Shown in pieces: positions 16,696-25,241 of a DNA stretch of 42,872 nt (within the stretch, counting starts at the first letter, position 1; each line of letters starts with the position of its first letter). Below the pieces are notes generated by a model. It did no database searches and was not told the origin of the DNA. It worked only from the letters and a program-made list of their open reading frames with translations. Source of the stretch: JAAYZQ01 sp034428935. GTDB taxonomy: Bacteria; Chloroflexota; Anaerolineae; JAAYZQ01. The stretch covers positions 1-42,872 of the forward strand of contig DAOUHB010000074.1 in assembly GCA_034428935.1 (NCBI GenBank). The letters run 5' to 3'. Position numbers and translations under genes: made by a program.

Positions 16696-16724
16696 TTGAC
16701 AAACGCCGCCTGCTGGTCTATCAT
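16696..16724 (+). promoter_or_regulatory. Promoter of the pirin-like operon
   Basis: TTGACA (16696-16701), a 17-bp spacer and TATCAT (16719-16724). The leader to the ATG at 16815 is about 84 nt. Confidence 0.65.
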
Positions 16725-16814
16725 AATCCTCGACCCACGACGCGGTAGGCAGCGCTAAGGCAGCATTCCACCTCCGCCCTGGCAGTGCCGGGGCAAATCT
16801 GAAGGGAGAGCCTT

Positions 16815-17621
16815 ATGTCTACTTCAATGCACGGCAGACCGGGCCGCGGGCAGCCGGCGCCCTATCTCGTCCTGGATCAGGAAGACTATCGCGTGCTGGG
16901 CCCCGCCGACTTTGGCGGGCCCGGCCTGGTAGCCATAGAGGTCCTGGGTCCCTACGTGGACGTTCAGGCCTCGGGGCCCCTGATCACGGTTCACGATTCC
17001 ACCATCGACCCGCACCTGGGCATCGGCCACCACCGGCACCGCTATAACGAGCGCCTCTTTTACATCACCGCCGGCGAGCTGGACCACGACGACTCGTTGA
17101 ACAACATCCAGGGCCACATGGACGAGGGCGACGTCGGCCTCTTTACCGAGGGGCAGCGGGGCATGGTCCACTCCGAGTGGAACAACGGCGACGTGCCGGC
17201 CCAGGCCTATATCCTGGTCTACACCACGGACCCCATTCCGGAAGAGACGAAATTCACGCGCTTTCGCAGCGAGGACGCGCCTCGCTACGACGAGGGCGAG
17301 GGCGTGCGCACCAAGGAGCTGGTCGGACCGCGCTCGGAGCTGCGCGTCCACGGCGACCTGCGCCTGTTCACCGACAGCCACCTGGAGGAGGGCGGCCACC
17401 TGACGGCGCGCTTTGCCAACGGCGAGGGCGGCCTGCTAGCGATCCGCGAGGGCCACGTGCAGGTGGACGGCCGGGAGCTGCGCCAGGGCGCCACGGTCCT
17501 GGTGCCGCCTGCCGAGGGCGAGCGGACCGTTACGGTGGAGGCCATCAGGCCGGCGCGCGTCTTTCGTGCCGTACACGGACGCGGCCATGGCCTGATCCGG
17601 CGCTCTGACGGCCGGCGATGA
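16815..17621 (+). CDS. Pirin-like bicupin protein
   Basis: A 268-residue protein with two cupin barrels. The N-terminal barrel has the pirin metal site pattern: HHRHRYNERLFYITAGELDHDDSL (about 74-97), then GHMDEGDVGLFTEGQRGMVHSEW, matching the pirin consensus H-x-H...E-G...H-x-D-S and G-x-V-H-S-E. The C-terminal cupin is degenerate. Bacterial pirins include quercetin dioxygenases (YhhW) and redox regulators; the role here is unknown. The ribosome site GAAGGGAGA precedes the ATG. The stop codon overlaps an ATG of the next gene (ATGA), so the two are probably translationally coupled. Confidence 0.85.
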   Translation: MSTSMHGRPGRGQPAPYLVLDQEDYRVLGPADFGGPGLVAIEVLGPYVDVQASGPLITVHDSTIDPHLGIGHHRHRYNERLFYITAGELDHDDSLNNIQGHMDEGDVGLFTEGQRGMVHSEWNNGDVPAQAYILVYTTDPIPEETKFTRFRSEDAPRYDEGEGVRTKELVGPRSELRVHGDLRLFTDSHLEEGGHLTARFANGEGGLLAIREGHVQVDGRELRQGATVLVPPAEGERTVTVEAIRPARVFRAVHGRGHGLIRRSDGRR

Positions 17622-17629
17622 GGGTTCCC

Positions 17630-18301
17630 ATGGACGTCTACCTGGAGATCGGCGAGAAGAAGACGTTTGCCTGCGCCGTCGACTGGCCCGGCTGGTGCCG
17701 GAGCGGGGGCGACGAGGAGGCGGCACTGGAAGCCCTCCTGGCCTACGGGCCGCGCTACGCTTCCCTGCTGGACGGCACGGGGATCGAGTTCGAGGCGCCC
17801 CGTGACGTGTCCGACCTTCGCGTGGTCGAGCGGCTGGAGGGCAACGCGACGACCGACTTTGGCGCGCCTGCCATCGTTCGAGACTCTGACGCCGAGCCGG
17901 TGGACGACGCCGAGCTGGCCCGCATGGGGGCCCTGCTGCAGGCATACTGGCGGGCGTTCGACACCACCAGGCGCGACGCCGCCGGCAAGGAGCTGCGCAA
18001 GGGGCCGCGGGGCGGCGGCCGCGAGTTGGAAAAGATCGAGAACCACGTCATGGAGGCCGAGGCGGGTTACCTGCGTTCCCTTGGCTGGAAGATGGGCAAG
18101 GGGGAGGCACCGGACCGGGAGGGCGAGCTGCGCCGCACCCGGGAGGCGGTCCTGGAGGCCCTGCCCGTCGCCGCGCGCGGCGAGCTGCCGGCCCGCGGGC
18201 CGCGGGGAGGCACGCGCTGGCCCCTCCGCTACTTTGTGCGGCGCGCCGGCTGGCACGTCCTCGACCACGTGTGGGAGATAAAAGACCGGGTGAAGCACTG
18301 A
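17630..18301 (+). CDS. Conserved hypothetical protein, possible DinB-like C terminus
   Basis: A 223-residue cytoplasmic protein. The N terminus (VYLEIGEKKTFACAVDWPGWCRSG, then EEAALEALLAYGPRYA) resembles the small beta-alpha fold of HicB-like proteins. The C-terminal half has long helices with conserved His residues (NHVMEAEAGYL and WHVLDHVWEIKDR) in the manner of DinB-fold metal-binding bundles. No enzymatic function is known to me. The start is ambiguous: the ATG at 17630 has GAGGG at good spacing, while the ATG at 17618 overlaps the pirin stop. Second gene of the pirin operon, closed by the terminator at 18312. Confidence 0.75.
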   Translation: MDVYLEIGEKKTFACAVDWPGWCRSGGDEEAALEALLAYGPRYASLLDGTGIEFEAPRDVSDLRVVERLEGNATTDFGAPAIVRDSDAEPVDDAELARMGALLQAYWRAFDTTRRDAAGKELRKGPRGGGRELEKIENHVMEAEAGYLRSLGWKMGKGEAPDREGELRRTREAVLEALPVAARGELPARGPRGGTRWPLRYFVRRAGWHVLDHVWEIKDRVKH

Positions 18302-18311
18302 GAAGATGACT

Positions 18312-18360
18312 AAAATGAGGCCACTGATGGTGCTGAAGCATCGTCGGTGGCCTCATTTTT
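18312..18360 (+). terminator. Rho-independent terminator of the pirin operon
   Basis: AAAATGAGGCCAC (18312-18324) pairs perfectly with 18347-18359, with an inner TGATG/CATCG extension, and ends in five T. The matching A-run on the left arm would also allow use from the other strand. Confidence 0.9.
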
Positions 18361-18392
18361 GTTGGGGCGGAGCTGTTTGCGGCTGGCGCGCA

Positions 18393-18422
18393 TTTGCCCG
18401 GCCGGGGCAAAGGCAGTATACT
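18393..18422 (+). promoter_or_regulatory. Promoter of the MFS gene with internal palindrome
   Basis: TTGCCC (18394-18399), a 17-bp spacer and TATACT (18417-18422). TTTGCCC (18393-18399) and GGGCAAA (18405-18411) form an inverted repeat over the -35 and spacer, a plausible operator for a local repressor not encoded in this window. Confidence 0.45.
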
Positions 18423-18471
18423 CCTGGAAACCAGTCCCGGACTTGCTCCGAGTCGACCAAGGTGCCAATGC

Positions 18472-19668
18472 ATGAAAGTAGAGCAGGCCAGGCCGGCCTT
18501 TGCCGAATTTGTCATCATCGTCTCCCTGATGATGTCGATCACAGCTTTATCGACGGATGCCATGCTGCCGGCGCTGCCCCAGATCGGCAGCGACCTGGGC
18601 GTCCAGAATGCCAACGACCGCCAGTTGGTCGTGTCTGTGTTGTTCCTGGGGCTGGCCCTGGGGCAGTTGTTCTTCGGGCCGCTTTCCGACCGGGTGGGGC
18701 GAAAACCAACGGTCTATGCGGGCTATGTCCTCTATATCGCCGGCGCCCTGCTCTCGGTCGTCGCGCCCAGCTACCCCGTGATGCTGGCGGGGCGGGTGTT
18801 GCAGGGGCTCGGGATTTCGGCGCCGCGCGCCATTACCCTGGCCCTGGTCCGCGATCGATACGCGGGCCGGACCATGGCCCGGGTGATGTCGTTCGTCAGC
18901 TCGGTCTTTATCCTGGTTCCCATGCTCGCGCCGACGTTGGGACAGGCGGTCCTGCTGTTCGCTAACTGGCGCGGCATCTTCTGGGGCTTTGTGCTGGTTG
19001 CGATCGTCACCGTGGCGTGGTTCGCGCTGCGAATGCCCGAGACCCTGGCCCCTGAACACCGGGCGCCGTTCACGGTGAGGCACATTGCCGTGGCCACCCT
19101 CGAAGTCGTGAGGTACAGAAGCGCGCTGGGCTATACCGTGTCGGCCGGCCTGATCAGCGGAGCGTTTCTTGGCTATCTGAACTCCGCCCAGCAGATCTTT
19201 CAGGAGCAGTATGCCCTCGGCAAGCTCTTCCCCATCGTCTTTGGCCTCGTCTCCCTGTCCATCGGGCTGGCATCCTTCCTGAACGCGCGCCTGGTGATGC
19301 GCTTTGGGATGCGACTTCTGGTCCGTCGATCCCTGTGGGTGAGCCTGGGGCTCTCTATCGTCGCCCTGGGGAGCGGTTTGTTGCCAGGCGGGCAGGTGCC
19401 ATTGTGGCTCTTTCTGGCCTACCTCATGGCGACGTTTTTCTGCGTCGGCATTCTGTTCGGCAACCAGAATGCCCTGGCCATGGAGCCTTTGGGCCATCTC
19501 GCCGGTATCGGAGCGGCCGTGGTCGGCTCCCTGTCGACGCTGATATCCATGCCCCTGGGCACGCTCATCGGCAAGGGCTACAACGGCACGGTGCTCCCTC
19601 TGATCGCCGGCCTGGCCCTGCTCTCCGGCGCCTCCATTCTGGTGGTCCGCTGGGCCGAATCGAGTTGA
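18472..19668 (+). CDS. MFS multidrug exporter, Bcr/CflA family (DHA1)
   Basis: A 398-residue transporter with about 12 membrane helices. Helix 1 contains S-x-D-A-M-L-P-A-L-P (STDAMLPALPQIG), and motif A between helices 2 and 3 is G-P-L-S-D-R-V-G-R-K-P, both typical of the Bcr/CflA subgroup, which exports bicyclomycin, chloramphenicol and similar compounds by proton antiport. LQGLGISAPRAITLALVRDRY is the conserved helix 4-5 region. The ATG at 18472 is placed just before the first hydrophobic helix; a longer reading would add an uncharacteristic 26-residue N terminus. Substrate cannot be read from sequence. Confidence 0.9.
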   Translation: MKVEQARPAFAEFVIIVSLMMSITALSTDAMLPALPQIGSDLGVQNANDRQLVVSVLFLGLALGQLFFGPLSDRVGRKPTVYAGYVLYIAGALLSVVAPSYPVMLAGRVLQGLGISAPRAITLALVRDRYAGRTMARVMSFVSSVFILVPMLAPTLGQAVLLFANWRGIFWGFVLVAIVTVAWFALRMPETLAPEHRAPFTVRHIAVATLEVVRYRSALGYTVSAGLISGAFLGYLNSAQQIFQEQYALGKLFPIVFGLVSLSIGLASFLNARLVMRFGMRLLVRRSLWVSLGLSIVALGSGLLPGGQVPLWLFLAYLMATFFCVGILFGNQNALAMEPLGHLAGIGAAVVGSLSTLISMPLGTLIGKGYNGTVLPLIAGLALLSGASILVVRWAESS

Positions 19669-19777
19669 GCGATGGCCAGGTGACGTGACGCGGGCGAGGA
19701 GCGAGGGGAACCATTCGGCTTTCGGCCGCGTCTCATAGCCAGGACGTACAACATGGCACCGTCGTCAAGGAGGAGAA

Positions 19778-22700
19778 ATGGCCCGCAAGAAAAGCATCCA
19801 GGTCCTCGCTTCCATCGCCGTCCTGCTCGCCCTGACCATCTGTGGGCTGGCCGGCGGCACCTTCTACGCCCTCCGTCTCCCCGAGGAGATGGGCGACCAG
19901 GACACCTTCGTCCTGGGCCAGAGCCGGCTCGTTCCCGGCGCCCCGGCCGCCGTCCACGTCCAGGTGCAGCGGCACGACAACCAGCAGCCAGTGACCGGCG
20001 CCGAGGTCACGGTCTCCATGCGGCCCGGGGACGGCGGCGAGGCGCAGGTGCTGTACACCGGGACCACCGGCGCGGAGGGCCGGGCGACGGCCGCCTTTAC
20101 TGTGCCCGAGGTGACCAGCGCCGGCCAGGAGCAGGAGATCATTGTCGAGACCCGCTCGCGCCTGGGCAGCGACCGGATGGAGATGAGCGTCCAGGTGGAG
20201 CGCGACTACAAGGTGCTCCTCACCACCGACAAGCCCATCTACCAGCCCGGCCAGCAGATCATGGTCCGCGCCCTGGCCCTGGGCGCCTTTGACCAGCGCC
20301 CCGCCGCCGGCAGCGCCGTGGAGCTGACCATCGCCGACGCCAAAGGCAACAAGGTCTTCAAGCAGACGGCCACCACCTCCGAGTACGGCGTCGCCTCCTG
20401 GACCTTCCAACTGGCCGACGAGGTCAACCACGGCAACTACAAGCTCACCGCCAACCTGGACGGCACGTCCTCGGAAAAGACCGTGGCCGTCAAGCCTTAC
20501 GTCCTGCCCAAGTTCAAGGTGACCGCGGCCACCGACGACGACTTTTACCGGCCCGGCCAGCGCGTCACGGGACAGGTGGAGGCGGCCTACTTTTTCGGCA
20601 AGGCCGTGGAGGGCGAGGTCCGGCTGGCGGGCTGGGTCTATGACGTCGAGCGGCGGCAGGTCGTCGAGCTGGCGGGCCAGACCGACGCCGGGGGCCGGTT
20701 CAGCTTCGAGTTCGACCTGCCCGACTATTTCGTGGCCGGCGCCGAGGGCGGCGTGGCCGACCTCCTCCTGGAGGTGGCAGTCACCGATGGGGCGGCCCAC
20801 ACCGAGCAGGTGAGCATCGCCATCCCCGTGGCGCAGCAGGGCATCATCGTCGAGGCCGTGCCCGAGAGCGGCGATCTCAAGGCCAGCCTGGAGAACATCC
20901 TCTACCTGCTGACGGCCTACCCCGACGGCACGCCCGCCGAGTGCGAGGTGACCGTCGTCGTCAACGGCGCCACGTACCAGGCGCAGACGGGCGCCTACGG
21001 GCTCGGCGAGCTGCGGCTGACCCCGGCCGAGCCCTATGCCGAGGTGATGCTCGAGGCCCACGACGCCCTGGGCCACACGGGCCAGGCACAGGTCTCCTTC
21101 GAGCCCGAGCGCTGGAGCGGCAGCCAGGTGCTATTGCGGCCCGAGCGGGCCACCTACCGCGTCGGCGAGACGATGAACCTGGAGGTGCTGGCCACCGAGA
21201 GCGCCGGCGCCATCTACCTGGACATCACCCGCGAGGGCCAGACCCTCTCCACCCGGGCCCTGGAGATCGTCGACGGGCGCGCGGCGGCGGCCGTGGACCT
21301 GACCCCCGACCTGTACGGCACGCTGGCCCTCCACGCCTACAAGTCCCTTGGCACCGGCGAGATCGTGCGCGATACGCGCCTGGTGGTAGTCGACGCCGCC
21401 GACGACCTGGCCCTGGACGTGCAACTGGACCGGGAGACCTATCTGCCCGGCGAAAGGGCCCACCTCCAGATCGCCGTCACCGGCCAGGAGGGCGAGGGCA
21501 CGGCCGCGGCCCTGGGGCTGGCGGTCGTCGACGAATCGGTCTTTGCCCTGCAAGAGCAGGACCCCGGCTTTGCGCGCCTGTACTTCCTGCTGGAACAGGA
21601 GCTCTTGGAGCCCAAGTTCGACCTGCACGGCCTGAGCCTGGGCGAGATCATGGGCGAGGCCGGCACGGCGCAAGAGACGGCGGCCCAGGCGTCGCTGGCC
21701 GGCTTTGGCGGCGATCCCTTCAGCCTCAAGGCCAACTCGGTGGCCATGAAGCGGCAACAGGCCCTGGAGCGGCAGGCCAGGTTCTTGCACAGCCTGACCC
21801 AGGGGCTCTTTCCCCTCCTCGTGTTCCTGCCCCTGGCCGTCGTCGGCGCCCTGGTTTACAGCCTGCGGAACGACCGCGTGCTGGGCCGCTCGCTGGCCGT
21901 GGGCATCGGCGTGCCCGTGCTGCTGCTGGCCTGGGCGGCGGTCACACTCTGGATCGTGCCCCTGCCGGGCGCTCCCTGGGCCACGGACCCCCTCGACAAG
22001 CTGGGTTACCTGCTGGACGAGCTGGGCCCGGCGCTGCTGTGCCTCGTGGCCCCGGCGCTGCTGGGCGGGCTGGCGGGCCTCGTCGGGCTGGCGGTGCGGG
22101 CCGTGCGCAAGGGCGAGCTCCCCCTGGGCCTGGCCCTGCTGCTCCTGGTGGGCTACGGGCTGCTGCTGGCCATCGTGTTCGTGGCATACATGGCCGTCGA
22201 TCCCGCCGAGCCCCCAACCGTGGCCATCGTGATCTTTGCCCTTGCCTACCTGGCCATCCCCCTGGCCTTTGGCGCCCGGGCGGCCGGCTTTGGCTTCAAG
22301 CGCGAGGGCTGGGCCCTGGCCGGGGCCGGGCTCGTGGCCCTCCTGGCCCTCTTGCTCGTGGCCGGGCCCGTGGTCCTCGCCTCGGCCTTTACCCTGGCCG
22401 GCGGGGCCATGCCGGCCGATGGCGCTATCGTGGAAGAGATGGCCCTCCAGGGAGTGGCGCCCGGCCTCATGCCCCCCATGCTCGCTCTCCAGGAAGTGCG
22501 CGGCGAGGGGGAGGCCAAGAGCACCGAGCCCACCGCCGGAGCGGGGCAGCCAACAGAAGGCGCCGCGCCGCTGCTGCGCCAGTTCTTCCCCGAGACCATG
22601 TACTGGAACCCCGAGGCCCTGACCGACGACGCCGGCCGCTGGCAGGCCGAGCTGGACATGGCCCACACCATCACCACGTGGCGGCTGACGGCCCTGGCGA

Positions 22701-24715
22701 GCGCCCAGGACGGGCGCCTGGGCTCGACGACGGCGCCCATTCGCGTGTTCCAGGACTTTTTCGTGGACATCGACCTGCCCCTGGCTCTCACCCAGGGCGA
22801 CGAGGTTTCGATGCCCGTGGCCGTCTACAATTACCTGGAGACGGGCCAGCGCGTGGAGCTGACGCTGGAGGCGCAAGAGTGGTTCGACATGCAGGGCGAG
22901 GCCACCCAGGCGGTGGACCTGGAGCCCGGCGACGTGACGGTGGTCTATTTTCCCATCAAGGTCACGGCCACGGAGGGCCGCTTCCGGCCCGTGGTGACGG
23001 CCATCGGCGAGAAGATGAGCGACGCCACGACGCTGCGCCACGACGTCCAGGTGGTGCCCGACGGCAAGCGCATGGACGAGACAACCTCGGACCGGCTGGA
23101 GGGCAGCACGGAGCACACGGTCACCATCCCCGAGCAGACCATCCCCGGCACCGCCCAGATCCTGGTCAAGGTCTATCCCGGGATCCTCAGCCAGGTGGTG
23201 GAGGGGCTGGAGGCGCTGCTGCGCATGCCCTACGGCTGCTTCGAGCAGACGAGCAGCACCACCTACCCCAACGTGCTGGTCATGGACTATCTGAAGAGCA
23301 CGGGCCAGGCCAGTCCCGAGGTGCAGATGACGGCCGAGCAGTACATCAACCTGGGCTACCAGCGCCTGACCACCTTTGAGGTGTCGGGCGGCGGCTTTAG
23401 CCTCTTTGGCTCGCCTCCGGCCGACCGGATGCTGACCGCCTACGGCCTGATGGAGTTCACCGACATGGCCCGCGTGCATCCCGTGGACGAGGGCCTGGTC
23501 GAGCGGGGGGCCCGCTGGCTCCTGGGCGAGCAGCGGAGCGACGGGAGCTGGGAGAACGACGAGGGGCTGGTCCACGAGCAGAGCTGGAGCAGCCTGGGCA
23601 ACGAGCGGCTGCCCGTGACGGCCTACATCGTCTGGGCGCTGACGGAAGCCGGTTACGAGGACGAGGCAGGCACCGTGGCCGGCCTGGATTACGTGCGCGA
23701 GTCGTGGACCCAGGCCGAGGACGCCTACTCCCTGGCGCTGGTGGCCAACGCCCTGGCGGCGGCGGATCCGGAAGGCGGCGCCACGGGACAGGCCCTCGAC
23801 AAGCTGGCCGAAATGGCCGTCGTCGAGGAGGGCGTCGCCTACTGGCAGAGCGACATCTCCACGTTCATGGGCGGCACCGGCCAGACTGGCTCCATCGAGA
23901 CCACGGCCCTGGCGGCCTATGCCTTCCTGCGGGCCGAGGAGCACGTCGAGCTGGCCAACCAGGCCCTCACCTACCTCATCCAGCAGAAGGACAGCTATGG
24001 CACCTGGCACTCGACCCAGGCCACGGTGCAGACGCTGAAGGCGCTCCTGCTCTCGGTGAGCGCCGGGGGCGAGGGAACCGACGCCACGGTGCGCGTCTCG
24101 CTCAACGGCGAGGAGACCGAGCCCATCGTCATCACCGAAGACAATTTCGACGTGGTGCAGATGGTCAGCTTTACGGACCGGCCGGCGCTGGGCGACAACA
24201 AGGTGCGCATCGACGTCGAGGGCGAGGGCAGCCTCATGTACCAGGTCTCGACCCGCTACTACTTGCCCTGGTCCGTGGTGACCATGCCCGCGCCGGAAGA
24301 GTCGCTCATGGACATCGAGGTGGCCTACGACCGGACCGAGCTGGCGGTAAACGACGTCGTCGAGGTCTCGGTGCGGGTGGCGTTGACGGCAGGCGCGGCG
24401 CGGCAGGCCATCGTGGACCTGGGCGTTCCGCCCGGCTTTGAGGTCGTGGGTGAGGATCTGGCCGACCTGGTGGCCCGCCACGGCGACCTGCCCGAGGGGT
24501 ACGAGGGAGCGAAATTCTCACGCGTTGACCTGACGGGGCGGCAGATCATCTGCTACGTCGAAGGGCTCAAGGCGGGGCAGCCCCTGGAGTTCCGCTACCG
24601 CATCCGTGCCCGGTACCCCATCAGGGCCCAGACGCCGCCCAGCAGTGCCTACGACTACTATAACCCGGGCGTGACCGCCGTGCTGGCGCCGGCGGCCATC
24701 CAGGTCACCCCCTGA
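19778..24715 (+). CDS. Alpha-2-macroglobulin-like thioester protein with six internal membrane helices
   Basis: A 1645-residue protein. An N-terminal signal/anchor (about 8-30) is followed by macroglobulin domains, including an MG2-type LTTDKPIYQPGQ (about 148). Six hydrophobic helices occupy about 675-875, starting LFPLLVFLPLAVVGALVY. Then come the A2M domain (TTWRLTALASAQDGRLG), the thioester domain with C1154-F-E-Q1157 in PYGCFEQTSS, and a C-terminal receptor-binding-like domain ending in the SAYDYYNP region. The thioester covalently traps attacking proteases. An even number of inserted helices keeps both halves outside the cytoplasm. Bacterial family members are usually lipoproteins without such an insert and often neighbour PBP1C, which is absent here. 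GGAGGAGAA precedes the ATG. Confidence 0.92.
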   Translation: MARKKSIQVLASIAVLLALTICGLAGGTFYALRLPEEMGDQDTFVLGQSRLVPGAPAAVHVQVQRHDNQQPVTGAEVTVSMRPGDGGEAQVLYTGTTGAEGRATAAFTVPEVTSAGQEQEIIVETRSRLGSDRMEMSVQVERDYKVLLTTDKPIYQPGQQIMVRALALGAFDQRPAAGSAVELTIADAKGNKVFKQTATTSEYGVASWTFQLADEVNHGNYKLTANLDGTSSEKTVAVKPYVLPKFKVTAATDDDFYRPGQRVTGQVEAAYFFGKAVEGEVRLAGWVYDVERRQVVELAGQTDAGGRFSFEFDLPDYFVAGAEGGVADLLLEVAVTDGAAHTEQVSIAIPVAQQGIIVEAVPESGDLKASLENILYLLTAYPDGTPAECEVTVVVNGATYQAQTGAYGLGELRLTPAEPYAEVMLEAHDALGHTGQAQVSFEPERWSGSQVLLRPERATYRVGETMNLEVLATESAGAIYLDITREGQTLSTRALEIVDGRAAAAVDLTPDLYGTLALHAYKSLGTGEIVRDTRLVVVDAADDLALDVQLDRETYLPGERAHLQIAVTGQEGEGTAAALGLAVVDESVFALQEQDPGFARLYFLLEQELLEPKFDLHGLSLGEIMGEAGTAQETAAQASLAGFGGDPFSLKANSVAMKRQQALERQARFLHSLTQGLFPLLVFLPLAVVGALVYSLRNDRVLGRSLAVGIGVPVLLLAWAAVTLWIVPLPGAPWATDPLDKLGYLLDELGPALLCLVAPALLGGLAGLVGLAVRAVRKGELPLGLALLLLVGYGLLLAIVFVAYMAVDPAEPPTVAIVIFALAYLAIPLAFGARAAGFGFKREGWALAGAGLVALLALLLVAGPVVLASAFTLAGGAMPADGAIVEEMALQGVAPGLMPPMLALQEVRGEGEAKSTEPTAGAGQPTEGAAPLLRQFFPETMYWNPEALTDDAGRWQAELDMAHTITTWRLTALASAQDGRLGSTTAPIRVFQDFFVDIDLPLALTQGDEVSMPVAVYNYLETGQRVELTLEAQEWFDMQGEATQAVDLEPGDVTVVYFPIKVTATEGRFRPVVTAIGEKMSDATTLRHDVQVVPDGKRMDETTSDRLEGSTEHTVTIPEQTIPGTAQILVKVYPGILSQVVEGLEALLRMPYGCFEQTSSTTYPNVLVMDYLKSTGQASPEVQMTAEQYINLGYQRLTTFEVSGGGFSLFGSPPADRMLTAYGLMEFTDMARVHPVDEGLVERGARWLLGEQRSDGSWENDEGLVHEQSWSSLGNERLPVTAYIVWALTEAGYEDEAGTVAGLDYVRESWTQAEDAYSLALVANALAAADPEGGATGQALDKLAEMAVVEEGVAYWQSDISTFMGGTGQTGSIETTALAAYAFLRAEEHVELANQALTYLIQQKDSYGTWHSTQATVQTLKALLLSVSAGGEGTDATVRVSLNGEETEPIVITEDNFDVVQMVSFTDRPALGDNKVRIDVEGEGSLMYQVSTRYYLPWSVVTMPAPEESLMDIEVAYDRTELAVNDVVEVSVRVALTAGAARQAIVDLGVPPGFEVVGEDLADLVARHGDLPEGYEGAKFSRVDLTGRQIICYVEGLKAGQPLEFRYRIRARYPIRAQTPPSSAYDYYNPGVTAVLAPAAIQVTP

Positions 24716-24738
24716 GGACACCGGGCCTGAGAACGAAG

Positions 24739-24769
24739 CACCGCCGGCGGCCAGGAGCCGCCGGCGGTG
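24739..24769 (+). terminator. GC-rich hairpin after the macroglobulin gene
   Basis: CACCGCCGGCGGC (24739-24751) and its exact complement (24757-24769) enclose a 5-nt loop. No T-run follows. The next 45 bp hold nested direct repeats (GATTCAG twice, AGTGCAACTA twice) before the convergent YtxH gene. Confidence 0.65.
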
Positions 24770-24827
24770 TTCGATTCAGTGCAACTATGCCAGTGCAACT
24801 ACGATTCAGCAATACCGTCCAATAATC

Positions 24828-25106
24828 TTACGACTCGAACTCGCTCCGGGCGCGCTTTTTCACGTCCGAAGCCGTCTCTTCCGCCTTCTGGCGCATGTCG
24901 TCGGCTGTCTGCTCGGCCTTGTGCCGCACGTCGGAATAGGTGTCTTCCGCCTTGCTGCGGACGTCCGATGCAGCCCGGCGGATGTCGTGGCGAATCTCTT
25001 CGCCCGACTTTGGTGAGATCATGAGCGTGGCACCCGCACCAATGACCAGTCCGATGAGCATGCCCAGCAACAGGGCTCCCAAAGCAAAATCGTTTCGTTG
25101 TTCCAT
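24828..25106 (-). CDS. YtxH-domain stress protein
   Basis: A 92-residue membrane-anchored protein. One N-terminal transmembrane helix with Gly spacing (ALGALLLGMLIGLVIGAGATL) is followed by a long amphipathic helix built on an 11-residue theme (DVRSKAEDTYS, DVRHKAEQTAD, DMRQKAEETAS), as in YtxH and LEA-like proteins. YtxH proteins are general-stress proteins of unknown mechanism. The ATG at 25106 is chosen because GGGAGG lies about ten bases before it; an ATG at 25115 is too close to that site. The gene is preceded by one of the three shared TGTATC promoter modules (25159-25226). Confidence 0.88.
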   Translation of the reverse strand: MEQRNDFALGALLLGMLIGLVIGAGATLMISPKSGEEIRHDIRRAASDVRSKAEDTYSDVRHKAEQTADDMRQKAEETASDVKKRARSEFES

Positions 25107-25158
25107 TATGGTCATTCCTCCCTTCAATGTACCCGGTGCACCGGGCCATGATACCTAC

Positions 25159-25226
25159 AGCGTACAGGATTGGAGGTCGTTTGTCAATGTACGTGGATAC
25201 AGACAGCGGATACAGATTGGGATATA
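25159..25226 (-). promoter_or_regulatory. Shared stress promoter module, copy 1 (ytxH-type gene)
   Basis: Reading leftwards: TATATCC (25226-25220), TGTATCC 12 bp on (25214-25208), TGTATCC 13 bp on (25201-25195), seven bases ending in GTACA, then TTGACA (25187-25182), a 17-bp spacer and a weak TACGCT (25164-25159). Spacing is identical to the copies at 30982-31049 and 34657-34724. Confidence 0.75.
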
Positions 25227-25241
25227 TTTTCCGGGCGCCGG

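Noticed and set aside
21131..24481. 1116-codon open frame antisense to the macroglobulin gene
   Set aside because: His/Gly/Gln-rich shadow of a high-GC gene; the sense strand has intact domains and a thioester motif.
25159..25226. TGTATC arrays as an insertion or REP remnant
   Set aside because: All three copies have the same orientation and distance relative to a -35/-10 pair facing a gene, which a random mobile repeat would not keep.
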